64,000 nt of DNA. Origin: an uncultured Clostridia bacterium (GTDB taxonomy: Bacteria; Bacillota; Clostridia; TANB77; CAG-508). Positions 25,031-34,797 of this stretch are shown in pieces. The notes beneath the pieces are model-generated. The model was not told where the DNA came from. It searched no databases and worked only from the letters and a program-made list of their open reading frames with translations. Numbering within the stretch: the first letter of the stretch is position 1; the number at the start of each line of letters is the position of its first letter. The position numbers were made by a program, and so were the translations under genes. The stretch is taken from positions 77,857 to 141,856 of the forward strand of contig CAKOTF010000004.1 in assembly GCA_934120045.1 (NCBI GenBank), read 5' to 3'.

Positions 25031-27997
25031 ATGAAAAAATCATTGATAAAAAATAGTTTTAAAGAAATAAGTAAAACCAAAAGGCGTTTTCTGTCAATTT
25101 TAATAATGGCATTTCTTGGAGTAGGATTTTATTCAGGACTTGTAGCGTGTAGTCCAGATATGCAAGACAGCTTAGATAAATATGTAGATAAAAGTAATAT
25201 GTATGACATTGATGTTATATCAACATTAGGATTAACAGATGAAGATATAAAGGCAATAAAAGAAATAGATGGTGTAAAAAATGCTTATGGAATACAATCA
25301 AAAGACACATTTATAAATTTAAATGATAAAGAAAGTATATGTAAAGTAATAGAATATAATGAAAATATAAATAAACCAGAAGTTATTTATGGAAGATTAC
25401 CAGAAAATTCAGATGAATGTTTATTAGATGAAAAGTATTCATATTTTGGAAGTTCAGAAGAAAATATAGGAAAAATAATAAAAATAGAAAATGAAGACTT
25501 AGATGAAAATGATAATCCAATATTTACACAAAAAGAACTAAAAATTGTAGGAATAGTAGATTCACCATTATACATATCAAGTGAAAGAGGCTCATCATCA
25601 CTTGGAAGTGGAAGTATATCATTATATATATATTGTAAAGAAGATGTAATAAATTTAGATTATTATACAGAAATTGCGGTACAAGTAAAATATGCAAAAG
25701 AACTTGTAACAAATAGTGATGAATATTTAGCGGTTGTAAATCCAGTTATTCAAAAAATAGAAGAGATAAAAGAAGAAAGACAAGAAGCTAGATATAATTC
25801 ATTAGTAAATGATGCAAATAAAAAAATTGATGATGCACAAAAAGAATATGATGATAAAAAAGCAGAAGCAGATCAAGAACTATCAGATGCTGAACAAAAA
25901 ATAAATGATGCCAAAAATGAATTAGATAATTCAGAAAATAAGTTAAATAAATCAGAAAAAGAACTAAATCAGAAAGAAAAAGATGTAGCTAAACAATTTG
26001 AAACAGCAGAACAACAAATAGAGCAATATGAAAATCAAATAAATGCAATGATCACACAAATAGGAATGGAAACACCTGAAATAACTGCTCAAAAAGAACA
26101 AATTCAAAAACAAAAAGAAGAACTTGAAACACAAAAAAATACAGCAAACAATCAAATAACAAGTGGAAGAAAAGAAATTGAGAATGGAAGAAAAAAGATT
26201 AAAGATGCTAGAAAAGAACTTGAAGAAAATGAACAAGAATATAATGATAAAAAAGCAGAAGCAGAAGAAAAATTAGCAGATGCACAAAGCAAAATAGATG
26301 ATGCAAGAGCAGATGTTACCAAAATAGAAAAGGCCAAATGGTACATACAAGATAGAACAGATAATACAGGATATTCAAATATATTTGATGCAATAAAGAC
26401 AATGAAAAACATTTCAAAAATATTTCCAGTAATATTCTATTTAGTAGCAATACTAATAAGTTTGACATCTATGACAAGAATGATAGAAGAAGAAAGAATA
26501 GAAATAGGAACACTAAAGGCATTAGGATATACAAATTTACAAATAATTTCAAAATATATTTTATACGCATTTTTAGCATGTATAATAGGTGGATTTTTAG
26601 GAATGACACTATGTTTTTATATATTACCTAAAATTGTATGGACATTATATTCAATGGTATATACAATGCCACATTTTTATATGACATATAGGTTGTCAAT
26701 TGGATTAATGGGTATACTAATTGCATTTATATGTATAGGTGGTGCAACATTAATAGTAGCATATAGAGAATTAAAAGAAATGCCATCTGTATTAATGAGA
26801 CCTAAAGCACCAAAAAACGGAAAAAGAATTTTCATGGAAAGAATTACTTTCTTATGGAAAAAATTTAATTTTTCACAAAAAGTAACAATAAGGAATATAT
26901 TTAGATATAAAAAGAGAGCATTAATAACAATAATAGGAATTGCAGGGTGCACAGGACTTATGTTAGCTGGATTTGGAATAAGAGATTCTGTTATAGATAT
27001 ACCAAATTTACAATTTGGAGAAGTATTTAAATATGATACATCAATAACATTATCAAATACAGATGGATTAAAACAAATTAATGAATATTTACAAAATAAT
27101 GATAATGTTGAAATTTCAAAAGAATTATATGCAAGTTCAGTAACAGTAAGTAATGATAAATTAAATTATAGTGTAACAGTATTTGTTCCAAATACATCAG
27201 AAAAATTTAATGAAGTTTGTAATTTAAAAGATGCAAAAACAGGAGAAAACTTAGAGATTTCTAATGAAGGAGTTATTATTACAGATAAATTAGCAGATGA
27301 ATTTGGAATAAAAAAAGATGATGAAATAACAGTAAAAAGTAGTGATGATATAGAATATAAATTTAAGGTTGTAGGAATAACTAAAAACTATGTTGATCAT
27401 TATATTATTATTTCAAAAGAATTATATGAATCAGAAGTTGGAAAATATAAAACAAATATGATTTGGGTTAATTTGAAAACAGATGATAAAGATATTCAAA
27501 GCAAAATATCTGAGGATATTTTGAATTTTGATGGAGTAGCTTCAGTATCTGTAATGTCAACTTTTGTAAAAGCAATTAGTGATATGTTAAATACAATGAA
27601 TTATGTTGTAGTTGTATTAATTGTTACTTCTGCAATGCTGGATTTTGTTGTATTATATAATTTAGCAAATATAAATATTGGAGAAAGACAAAGAGAAATT
27701 GCTACACTTAAAGTTTTAGGATTTTATAATAAAGAAGTAGATAATTATATAAATAAAGAAAATGTTATATTTACAATTATAGGAATTGCGCTTGGATTAG
27801 TTTTTGGAACATTTTTAACATCTGCAATTATTTCAAGTATAGAAATAGACAGACTGAGGTTTACAAGAAATATTTTAACATCAAGTTATATATTGTCAGC
27901 TATAATAACTGCAAGTTTCTCATTTATTGTAAATAAAATTATACATTTTATATTGAAAAAGATAGATATGATTGAAAGTTTGAAGAGTGTAGAATAA
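25031..27997 (+). CDS. FtsX-family ABC permease with long coiled coil
   Basis: 988 residues, partner of the preceding ATPase. One membrane helix near residues 18-40, an extracellular MacB-like periplasmic-core domain (~40-240), then an alanine/lysine/glutamate coiled coil at ~243-433 with internally repeated DDAQ.E.D.KK-like segments. An FtsX domain follows (three helices, ~461-590), then a second extracellular domain and a C-terminal FtsX domain (~855-985). This inserted coiled coil is typical of one Firmicutes subfamily. I chose ATG 25031, after AGGAAGG; a TTG at 24956 would add 25 unlikely residues. Terminator follows. Confidence 0.88.
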   Translation: MKKSLIKNSFKEISKTKRRFLSILIMAFLGVGFYSGLVACSPDMQDSLDKYVDKSNMYDIDVISTLGLTDEDIKAIKEIDGVKNAYGIQSKDTFINLNDKESICKVIEYNENINKPEVIYGRLPENSDECLLDEKYSYFGSSEENIGKIIKIENEDLDENDNPIFTQKELKIVGIVDSPLYISSERGSSSLGSGSISLYIYCKEDVINLDYYTEIAVQVKYAKELVTNSDEYLAVVNPVIQKIEEIKEERQEARYNSLVNDANKKIDDAQKEYDDKKAEADQELSDAEQKINDAKNELDNSENKLNKSEKELNQKEKDVAKQFETAEQQIEQYENQINAMITQIGMETPEITAQKEQIQKQKEELETQKNTANNQITSGRKEIENGRKKIKDARKELEENEQEYNDKKAEAEEKLADAQSKIDDARADVTKIEKAKWYIQDRTDNTGYSNIFDAIKTMKNISKIFPVIFYLVAILISLTSMTRMIEEERIEIGTLKALGYTNLQIISKYILYAFLACIIGGFLGMTLCFYILPKIVWTLYSMVYTMPHFYMTYRLSIGLMGILIAFICIGGATLIVAYRELKEMPSVLMRPKAPKNGKRIFMERITFLWKKFNFSQKVTIRNIFRYKKRALITIIGIAGCTGLMLAGFGIRDSVIDIPNLQFGEVFKYDTSITLSNTDGLKQINEYLQNNDNVEISKELYASSVTVSNDKLNYSVTVFVPNTSEKFNEVCNLKDAKTGENLEISNEGVIITDKLADEFGIKKDDEITVKSSDDIEYKFKVVGITKNYVDHYIIISKELYESEVGKYKTNMIWVNLKTDDKDIQSKISEDILNFDGVASVSVMSTFVKAISDMLNTMNYVVVVLIVTSAMLDFVVLYNLANINIGERQREIATLKVLGFYNKEVDNYINKENVIFTIIGIALGLVFGTFLTSAIISSIEIDRLRFTRNILTSSYILSAIITASFSFIVNKIIHFILKKIDMIESLKSVE

Positions 27998-28003
27998 TAG
28001 AAG

Positions 28004-28036
28004 AAAGATGGATATGTAAATATTCATCTTTTTTTG
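28004..28036 (+). terminator. terminator of the ABC transporter pair
   Basis: AAAGATG.ATAT / ATAT.CATCTTT stem followed by a T-run, just after the permease stop. Confidence 0.8.
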
Positions 28037-28045
28037 AGTAAAAGG

Positions 28046-28074
28046 TTTACAAAAAAATATATTATTGTTATAAT
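28046..28074 (+). promoter_or_regulatory. promoter of LPXTG protein gene
   Basis: TTTACA (28046-28051), 17 bases, TATAAT (28069-28074), 30 bases before the ATG. Confidence 0.7.
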
Positions 28075-28104
28075 TCATTTATACAAATGAAAGGGGAAAG
28101 AAAA

Positions 28105-29361
28105 ATGAAGATAAAAAAGATATGTATAATGGCATTAATAATTTTATTAATTAGTAGTTTTGCAACTAGGTGTTTTGCAGTAACAGAAGCAACAGAGGCT
28201 ACCAATAATAGTAAAATTACAAAAGAGCAATTAAATGAAAAGTTTCAAGAATTAAAAGATAATGATTCAGAGATAGAAAAGATTGTTACCGGAGATAATG
28301 TAATAGAGGTAATTAAAAGTAATGATAAATATGAAATTAAATATGAAATAGAAGAAGATAAAGTAACATTTTCTATTGAAGCAGAAGTAAAACAAGGAAT
28401 GAGTTGGGAAGAATATACTAAACTTTTTGGAGATAGTACTGATGATACTACTGATGGAGATATTGAAGATGGGCTTGCAATGGGATATTATGCAGTAGCT
28501 AATATTTTAGGGGCTGAATATAAATCTGTAGCTTGGTATTATACACTTACAAGAATTGAAGGGTATAAAGGAAAATATGCAAAAAGTGATAAATGGATAA
28601 TAATGAAAGATGTAGAAGGTGCTACAGAAGTAAATACTGGTAGTTCGGAAGAAAAAGTTCTTAACACTAAAGATTTTGCAAATAGAACAATGGAATATTT
28701 TAATTCTATGTATAAAGATGATATATATACGTACGATGATTCAAAACATTGTGATACTTATAAAAGTATAACAGAAAAAAAAGAGAAAACAGATACATCT
28801 TGTAAATTAATAGAAAAAATAATAATTAATACAAATGCAGATTTTTCAAAATTAAAGGTAAATATGGATTCAGTTTTGGACAATGGTGTAACAAAAGAAA
28901 ATGCAGACTATGTATACACAGTAAAAGTAGGACAAAAAATAAAATTTGAAACAAGTAAAAAATATTCTGGATATAATTGTATTGGAACAGGAATTGAACT
29001 TTCAGAAGATAAGAATGAACTTATTGCAACAGAAGTTGGAACAGCAAAAGGAAAGATTGCATTTGGAAATATAACGAAATCATTTTATATTACAGTTGAA
29101 GAAAATACAAATAATGAACAATTAGAAGAGATTACAATAAAAATAGATTCAGATGATTCAAAAACAGAAGACACAAAAATTCCAACAACAGAAACAACAT
29201 CAAAAACTGAAACAGTAAAAAATAACTCAGACAGTACAACAGCCAAAACAGAATTACCAAAAACAGGAATTAATACAATAGTTTATATAACAATGGCAAT
29301 TGTAGGAATAGTAGTTGTATCATTTATTATATTAAATAAAAAATATAAAGATATAAAATAA
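28105..29361 (+). CDS. LPXTG-anchored surface protein, unknown
   Basis: 418 residues. An N-terminal signal peptide (basic start, hydrophobic 7-20, likely cleavage after Ala25) and a C-terminal cell-wall sorting signal: LPKTG at 384-388, a hydrophobic helix and a basic tail KKYKDIK. The tail before the motif (~350-383) is a Thr/Ser/Glu-rich spacer. The middle (~40-240) is acidic and not recognised; ~245-335 (KLIEKIIINTNADF... to KSFYITVEE) has the rhythm of a bacterial Ig-like domain. Sortase is expected to anchor it to peptidoglycan; no sortase gene is in the window. Start set by AAAGGGGAAAG upstream of ATG 28105. Confidence 0.82.
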   Translation: MKIKKICIMALIILLISSFATRCFAVTEATEATNNSKITKEQLNEKFQELKDNDSEIEKIVTGDNVIEVIKSNDKYEIKYEIEEDKVTFSIEAEVKQGMSWEEYTKLFGDSTDDTTDGDIEDGLAMGYYAVANILGAEYKSVAWYYTLTRIEGYKGKYAKSDKWIIMKDVEGATEVNTGSSEEKVLNTKDFANRTMEYFNSMYKDDIYTYDDSKHCDTYKSITEKKEKTDTSCKLIEKIIINTNADFSKLKVNMDSVLDNGVTKENADYVYTVKVGQKIKFETSKKYSGYNCIGTGIELSEDKNELIATEVGTAKGKIAFGNITKSFYITVEENTNNEQLEEITIKIDSDDSKTEDTKIPTTETTSKTETVKNNSDSTTAKTELPKTGINTIVYITMAIVGIVVVSFIILNKKYKDIK

Positions 29362-29366
29362 AAAGT

Positions 29367-29415
29367 AAAAGGATATTTTTATAAAGAAAAAAACTTTATA
29401 AAATATCCTTTTTAT
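29367..29415 (+). terminator. terminator of LPXTG gene
   Basis: Long stem AAAAGGATATTTT..ATAAAG paired with CTTTAT..AAAATATCCTTTT, ending in a T-run. Confidence 0.85.
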
Positions 29416-29457
29416 TTAAAAAAATTAATATATATAAAATAAAAAGCAATAACTCCC

Positions 29458-29486
29458 TTGTCAAATAAGGAAAAAAGAGATATAAT
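29458..29486 (+). promoter_or_regulatory. promoter of SNF2 helicase gene
   Basis: TTGTCA (29458-29463), 17 bases, TATAAT (29481-29486). Confidence 0.7.
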
Positions 29487-29537
29487 ATAACATCATGGAA
29501 AAAGAAAAGATACCATTTGAAAGGAAATACTATAATC

Positions 29538-32500
29538 ATGCTAGTAAATGAGAAAATAAAAGAAGAGTTATATGAAAATGCAGGAGATATAAGAGTACAA
29601 AAAGCAAGACTATATGCAAAAACAGGAAGAGTTGAAATAGCAAAAATAAATTACACAAACAAAGACAATTTTGAGATAACAGGAAAAGTAACAGGTCAAG
29701 AAATATATAGAACAAATGTAACAGTAGAAAGTGGAGAAATAAGTGACATAACATGTGAATGTCAAGATTATAGACAAAGATATGCAGCATGCAAACATAT
29801 AATAGCAACGATAATGGAATTTGACGAAAACCAGAAATACGAAAATATGTTATTAAATGAAAAAACATCATTAGACATAAATAAAAAAATAAGAGCAAAT
29901 GCTAAATATAGAAGTTTTACACAAATTGTAAACGAATTATATGAAGAAGAAATGCATGAAGTAGAAGAAAAAAAAGCAGAAGAATCAAATGGAAAAATCA
30001 AAATAGAACCAAGATTGATATATGACAAATATTATGCACTATTAAAAATGGATTTTAAAATTGGTGATAAAAGAATGTATAAAATAAAAAATCTAGTTGA
30101 ATTCCTTGAAAGGATGCAAAAAGCAGAAAAATTCAAATATGGAAATAATTTAGAATTTATACATACTAAAGAAGCATTTGCAGAAGAAGATCAACAAATA
30201 TTAGATTTTATATTAAAACATGCAGAAACAATAAATTTTGTAAATTCAAACTCAAATTCAAGCTACAGATATTATGGAAAAGCATTAGATGAAACATGTA
30301 TAGTTGTAAGTCAAACAACACTTGATGAGATGTTTGAGTTGTTTAAAGACAAAGAAATTGATTTAAAAACAGATGCAGGAGAAAGTACAATAGAAATTGT
30401 TGAAGAAGATCCAAAATTATATTTTCAAGTAAAGAAAATAAGTGATAAAGAATATAAAATAGTACTAAATAATGATATAAACTTAAAAAAAGATTTTTGC
30501 GTATTTGAAGGAAAAAATAATAAATATGTATTATTAAAACGAACACTATATAAATGCAGCAAAAATTATGAAGAATCAGTAATAAAACTATTAAGCATAT
30601 TTAGAGAGAATTATCTAACAGAGATAACATTTGGAAAAGAACAATTACCAGAACTATTTTCAGTAATTATTCCAAGATTAAAAAATAATATAGAATATCA
30701 AGAAATTGAAGAACAAGACATTGAAAAATATAGACCTAAAAAACTAGGGGTAAAAATGTTCTTGGACTTTGATGAAAATGATAGAATTTTGGCTGAAATA
30801 AAATTCTGTTATGGAGAAGCAGAATTTAATCCATTACAACCAAAAATTGATTCAAAATATCCAAGAGATATGATTGCAGAAAATAAAGCAGTAAATATGT
30901 TAAGAAAAACAGGATTTATGTTTTATGAAGCTAAAGGATGTTTTATATTACCAGAAGAAGAGAAAATTTATAATTTTTTAACAAATGAAATTGGAACATA
31001 TATGCAAGCATTTGAAGTAATGGTAACAGATAACTTCAAGACAAAGCAAATAAAACAGCCGAAATTTGGAAGTATTGGAATAAGAGTTGAGAATAATTTA
31101 TTAACAATAGACTTCGAACAGTTGAATATTGACCCAAAAGAACTTGAAAAAATAATGCAAAGATATAAATTAAAGAAAAAGTACTACAAATTAAAAGATG
31201 GAAGCTTTTTAAATCTCGAAGAAAATCAAGACCTAGAGTTTATAGATAAGATGATGTCAGGAATGGATATAAATTATAAACAACTTGAAAATGGAGAAGT
31301 TAAAATTCCTGTAAATAGAACATTATATTTAAATCAATTATTAAAAACAGTAACAGATACACAAATTGTGAAAAATAGTGAATACAAGAAAATAATAAAT
31401 GAATTAGATAAAGAAAATGGAGATGCAGATATACAAATTCCAACAGTTGTAGAAAATACATTAAGATATTATCAAAAAACAGGATATAAATGGTTAAAAA
31501 CACTAGATAACTATAAATTTGGAGGAATACTTGCAGATGATATGGGACTTGGAAAAACAGTTCAAATGTTATCTATAATTGCAGGATATGTAGAGCAAAA
31601 GAAGGAAAGAAGAGCATCAATTGTTATATGTCCAAGTTCATTAACATTAAACTGGCAAAATGAGGCACAAAAATTTACTAATGGATTACAAACATTGGTA
31701 ATTAGAGGAAATGCAGAAGAAAGAAAAGCTTTAATCAAAACAATTGATAATTATGATATTATAATAACATCATATGATTTATTAAAAAGAGATATAGATG
31801 TGTATAAAGAAAGAAAATATCAATTTAGATTTGCAATAACAGATGAAGCACAATATTTAAAAAATAGTAATACTCAAAATGCAAAAGCAGTAAAAGAAAT
31901 CATGGCAGATACAAAATATGCTTTAACAGGAACACCAATTGAAAATTCATTAGCAGAACTATGGTCAATATTTGATTTTATAATGCCAGGTTATTTATTT
32001 TCATATAAAAAATTTAAAACAGAGTATGAAACACCAATTATAAAAGAAAATGATGAAAAAGCAATAAAGAAATTAAAAATGTTAATAGAACCATTTGTGT
32101 TAAGAAGAACAAAAAAACAGGTATTAACAGAACTTCCAGAAAAAACAATAACAGTATTAAATAATCAAATGAAAGATGAGCAAGAAAAGATATATTTAAC
32201 ATATTTGGCACAAGCAAAACAAGAAGTTGCAGAAACAATTCAAATGAACGGAATTGAAAGAAGTCATATTCAAGTATTAGCAGCACTTACAAGATTAAGA
32301 CAAATTTGTTGTCATCCAAGTTTATTTATAAAAGATTATAAAGAAGGAAGTAGTAAATTAGATCAATGTATGGAAATAATAAATGATGCAGTAGAATCTG
32401 GGCATAAAATTTTGCTATTCTCTGGTTATACATCAATGTTCGATTTAATTGAAAAAGAATTTGAAAAAAACAATGTGAAATATTTTAAATTAACAGGTGC

Positions 32501-32861
32501 GACAAAAGTTGATGAAAGAATTAAAATGGTAGACGAATTTAATGAAAATAAAGATATAAAAGTATTTTTAATCTCATTAAAAGCAGGTGGAACTGGACTA
32601 AATTTAACAGGTGCAGATATGGTTATACATTATGATCCTTGGTGGAATGCATCAGCAGAGAATCAGGCAACAGATAGAGCATATAGAATAGGACAAAAGA
32701 ATAATGTTCAAGTATATAAATTGATTACAAAAAATTCAATAGAAGAAAAAATTTATGAATTACAACAAAAGAAATCACAATTAATTGACAATATGCTTGA
32801 TACAAAAACATCATTTATTAGCAAACTTTCAAAAGAAGATATTATGAAATTATTTGAATAG
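29538..32861 (+). CDS. SWIM-SNF2 family helicase
   Basis: 1107 residues, bacterial SNF2 (Swi2/Snf2, RapA-related) ATPase that would translocate on double-stranded DNA. An N-terminal SWIM zinc finger has Cys73-x-Cys75 and Cys85-x-His87. A long middle region (~100-620) fits the SNF2-associated domain. The helicase core has DDMGLGKT (~663-670), DEAQ in place of DEAH (~768), TGTPIENS, and C-terminal motifs V-VI (SLKAGGTGLNLT, ATDRAYRIGQ). I use the ATG at 29538, preceded by AAAGGAA; a TTG 21 bases upstream overlaps that site. Monocistronic. Possible roles are transcription recycling or DNA repair; not decidable from sequence. Confidence 0.92.
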   Translation: MLVNEKIKEELYENAGDIRVQKARLYAKTGRVEIAKINYTNKDNFEITGKVTGQEIYRTNVTVESGEISDITCECQDYRQRYAACKHIIATIMEFDENQKYENMLLNEKTSLDINKKIRANAKYRSFTQIVNELYEEEMHEVEEKKAEESNGKIKIEPRLIYDKYYALLKMDFKIGDKRMYKIKNLVEFLERMQKAEKFKYGNNLEFIHTKEAFAEEDQQILDFILKHAETINFVNSNSNSSYRYYGKALDETCIVVSQTTLDEMFELFKDKEIDLKTDAGESTIEIVEEDPKLYFQVKKISDKEYKIVLNNDINLKKDFCVFEGKNNKYVLLKRTLYKCSKNYEESVIKLLSIFRENYLTEITFGKEQLPELFSVIIPRLKNNIEYQEIEEQDIEKYRPKKLGVKMFLDFDENDRILAEIKFCYGEAEFNPLQPKIDSKYPRDMIAENKAVNMLRKTGFMFYEAKGCFILPEEEKIYNFLTNEIGTYMQAFEVMVTDNFKTKQIKQPKFGSIGIRVENNLLTIDFEQLNIDPKELEKIMQRYKLKKKYYKLKDGSFLNLEENQDLEFIDKMMSGMDINYKQLENGEVKIPVNRTLYLNQLLKTVTDTQIVKNSEYKKIINELDKENGDADIQIPTVVENTLRYYQKTGYKWLKTLDNYKFGGILADDMGLGKTVQMLSIIAGYVEQKKERRASIVICPSSLTLNWQNEAQKFTNGLQTLVIRGNAEERKALIKTIDNYDIIITSYDLLKRDIDVYKERKYQFRFAITDEAQYLKNSNTQNAKAVKEIMADTKYALTGTPIENSLAELWSIFDFIMPGYLFSYKKFKTEYETPIIKENDEKAIKKLKMLIEPFVLRRTKKQVLTELPEKTITVLNNQMKDEQEKIYLTYLAQAKQEVAETIQMNGIERSHIQVLAALTRLRQICCHPSLFIKDYKEGSSKLDQCMEIINDAVESGHKILLFSGYTSMFDLIEKEFEKNNVKYFKLTGATKVDERIKMVDEFNENKDIKVFLISLKAGGTGLNLTGADMVIHYDPWWNASAENQATDRAYRIGQKNNVQVYKLITKNSIEEKIYELQQKKSQLIDNMLDTKTSFISKLSKEDIMKLFE

Positions 32862-32900
32862 AAATTTGTAGTTGGCTAAAATGAATGAATACAGAAAAAA

Positions 32901-32919
32901 TGTGAAAATTTTGTGAAAA
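32901..32919. promoter_or_regulatory. candidate stress operator (second copy)
   Basis: TGTGAAA twice with an 11-base period (32901 and 32912), matching the htrA upstream block at 18 of 19 bases. It abuts the CIRCE-like element that begins at 32920. Confidence 0.55.
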
Positions 32920-32946
32920 TTAGCACTCTGCTATTGACTTTGCTAA
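32920..32946. promoter_or_regulatory. CIRCE-like HrcA operator, right arm eroded
   Basis: Left arm TTAGCACTC (32920-32928) is a perfect CIRCE half-site; after exactly nine bases the right arm is CTTTGCTAA (32938-32946) against consensus GAGTGCTAA, so six of nine match. The -35 of the hsp20 promoter lies across the spacer and right arm, the classical position for HrcA repression. Confidence 0.65.
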
Positions 32947-32961
32947 AATAAGAGGTATAAT
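32934..32961 (+). promoter_or_regulatory. hsp20 promoter
   Basis: TTGACT (32934-32939), 16 bases, TATAAT (32956-32961), with a ~90-base leader to the hsp20 start. Confidence 0.75.
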
Positions 32962-33057
32962 AGATAATGTAAATAGAAATTAACCAAATAGTTAATAATA
33001 TTTATATGTGTACCGAAAAAGGTGTCAACACATAAAATTATAAGGAGGTAATGTATT

Positions 33058-33486
33058 ATGATGATGATACCAGCTAGAAGAAATGGAAATGGATTAGATA
33101 TTTTTGATGAGGTTTTTGCTGACCCATTCTTTGGAGAAAAAGAAAACAAAATAATGAAAACAGACTTAAAAGAAAAAGATGGAAAATATATGCTAGAGAT
33201 TGATGTTCCAGGATATGACAAAGAAGACATCAAAATTGAATTAAATGAAGGATATTTAACAGTATCAGCAGAAAAAAATGAAGAAAAAGAAGATAAAGAC
33301 AAACATGCTAAATATCTAAAGAGAGAAAGATTTACTGGAATGTGTTCGAGAAGTTATTATGTTGGAGAAAGCTTAAAAGAAGAAGACATAAAAGCAAGTT
33401 TCAAAAACGGAATTTTATCAATAGAATTCCCTAAAGAAGTAGAGAAAAAAGTTGAAGAAAAGAAATATATTCCAATTGGGGAATAA
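33058..33486 (+). CDS. hsp20: small heat-shock protein Hsp20
   Basis: ATP-independent chaperone that holds unfolding proteins. 142 residues, normal length. The alpha-crystallin domain runs ~35-130: KTDLKEKDGKYMLEIDVPG.., the GYLTVSAEK strand, and the conserved NGILSIEFPK (A-x-x-x-N-G-v-L motif), then a C-terminal extension with the IPI-type anchor motif (YIPIGE). AAGGAGGT lies 9 bases before the ATG at 33058. Monocistronic and, from its promoter, heat-inducible (HrcA and possibly a second regulator). Confidence 0.95.
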   Translation: MMMIPARRNGNGLDIFDEVFADPFFGEKENKIMKTDLKEKDGKYMLEIDVPGYDKEDIKIELNEGYLTVSAEKNEEKEDKDKHAKYLKRERFTGMCSRSYYVGESLKEEDIKASFKNGILSIEFPKEVEKKVEEKKYIPIGE

Positions 33487-33489
33487 AAT

Positions 33490-33526
33490 AAAGGCTCATA
33501 GGCAATTGCTTATGAGCCTTTTTATA
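33490..33526 (+). terminator. terminator of hsp20
   Basis: AAGGCTCATA / TATGAGCCTT stem with a T-run. Confidence 0.85.
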
Positions 33527-33585
33527 TATCAAAAAAGAAATTTATTAACAAAATAATGACAATCAATGTAAAATTTATGATAGAT

Positions 33586-33614
33586 TTGACTTTAAATAAT
33601 AGATATGCTAAAAT
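33586..33614 (+). promoter_or_regulatory. promoter of first GT2 gene
   Basis: TTGACT (33586-33591), 17 bases, TAAAAT (33609-33614). Confidence 0.6.
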
Positions 33615-33689
33615 TCAATTAAATAAAAGAAGAGATAACATTGAAAAACAATTACAGTTGTATGCGTTGAGAAAGGAATATTGTTAAAA

Positions 33690-34670
33690 ATGGAAGAAGT
33701 AGTAGATATATTAGTAACAACATATAACACAAATGAAAAGTTTTTAAAAAAACAAATTGAAAGTATATTAAAACAAACTTATAAAAATATACAAATATAT
33801 ATAAGTGATGATAATTCAAATAAAGAAGAAATAAAAGAAATTCTTAAACAATATGAAAAAGAAGATAAAAGAATAAAATTATATTTACAACCTAAAAATT
33901 TAGGGTATAATAAAAACTATGAATTCTTATTACAACAGTCAACAGCAAATTATGTAATGTTTTCAGACCATGATGATGTTTGGCATAAAGATAAAGTCGA
34001 AAAAAGTCTAAAAAATTTAAAAGAAAAAAATGTGGATATGATATATTGTAATTGTAGACAAATAGATGAAGATGGAATTGTACTAAGAGATGATTATTTT
34101 AAATACAAAAATGTACCATTAATAAAAGGAAAGAGTAAATTAGCAATATCAAGATGTGTAGGAATAGGTTGTTCACAAATAATAACAAAATCAGTAAAAG
34201 ATAAAATGATTCCATTTAAGGACAAAGTAATTGCACATGACTGGCTTGCTGCATTTATTGCAAACGAAGGAAAAGGAATTGATTATATTGAAGAAGAACT
34301 ATTTGATTACAGATTACATAATTCAAATGTTTTTGGTGGAAGAAGTTTAAATCAGAATTTGAATAAATGGAAAGAAAAAAATGGAAAAAGTTATGAAGCA
34401 TTTCTAAAATATAGAGAAGATGCTATAAAAAGAGCATATGATGGTGGAATAAAAATGTGTGAACAATATGCAAATAACAAAAAAGATTTGGAATTTTGTA
34501 AAAAAGCAAAAAAATATTATGAGAAAATTTATAAAACAAAGAAAATAAATATAAGAAATATAATAGAATATTTTGAAATTTTATCAGGAAGAAATCAAGT
34601 AAAGAAAATGATAAGAGAAATAGCATTATTCCATTTTCCAATAATTTCATATTTAAAATACAGATATTAA
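33690..34670 (+). CDS. family 2 glycosyltransferase (DDVW type)
   Basis: 326 residues, inverting GT-A glycosyltransferase. N-terminal DILVTTYNTNEKFLKKQI...QTYKNIQIYISDDNS is the nucleotide-sugar site; the acceptor-metal motif is FSDHDDVWHKDK at ~90-100. The C-terminal ~100 residues are basic and helical without a membrane anchor. It is close to the paralogue at 35613 (same DDVW signature), as in rhamnosyl-type transferases of wall-polysaccharide clusters. ATG 33690 is used, with AAAGGA upstream; the TTG at 33681 is too close to that site. It has its own promoter and terminator, outside the main glycan operon. Confidence 0.85.
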   Translation: MEEVVDILVTTYNTNEKFLKKQIESILKQTYKNIQIYISDDNSNKEEIKEILKQYEKEDKRIKLYLQPKNLGYNKNYEFLLQQSTANYVMFSDHDDVWHKDKVEKSLKNLKEKNVDMIYCNCRQIDEDGIVLRDDYFKYKNVPLIKGKSKLAISRCVGIGCSQIITKSVKDKMIPFKDKVIAHDWLAAFIANEGKGIDYIEEELFDYRLHNSNVFGGRSLNQNLNKWKEKNGKSYEAFLKYREDAIKRAYDGGIKMCEQYANNKKDLEFCKKAKKYYEKIYKTKKINIRNIIEYFEILSGRNQVKKMIREIALFHFPIISYLKYRY

Positions 34671-34706
34671 AAATAAGAATTGTAACAATTCTTATTTTTT
34701 CTTTTT
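34669..34706 (+). terminator. terminator between first GT2 and wzm
   Basis: AAAATAAGAATTG, loop TAA, CAATTCTTATTTT, then a T-run. Confidence 0.85.
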
Positions 34707-34720
34707 TCAATGGCAATTTA

Positions 34721-34749
34721 TTGACAAATAAGCAATTTAAAGATAGAAT
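34721..34749 (+). promoter_or_regulatory. promoter of main glycan operon
   Basis: TTGACA (34721-34726), 17 bases, TAGAAT (34744-34749). The genes from 34798 to 53198 are all on this strand with gaps under 36 bases or overlaps and no terminator seen between them. Confidence 0.7.
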
Positions 34750-34797
34750 GTAGAGGATAAAAAACAGAGGGATGAAGGGCGAAAGGAAAAGGAAGAA

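Noticed and set aside
29495..29551. 18-codon leader ORF (starts MEKEKIPFERK) before the SNF2 helicase
   Set aside because: Its ATG lies at the predicted transcription start with no ribosome site, and nothing in the peptide suggests attenuation.
32881..32916. 11-codon ORF (starts MNEYRKNVKIL) before hsp20
   Set aside because: It overlaps the operator repeats upstream of the promoter, so it would not be on the hsp20 transcript.
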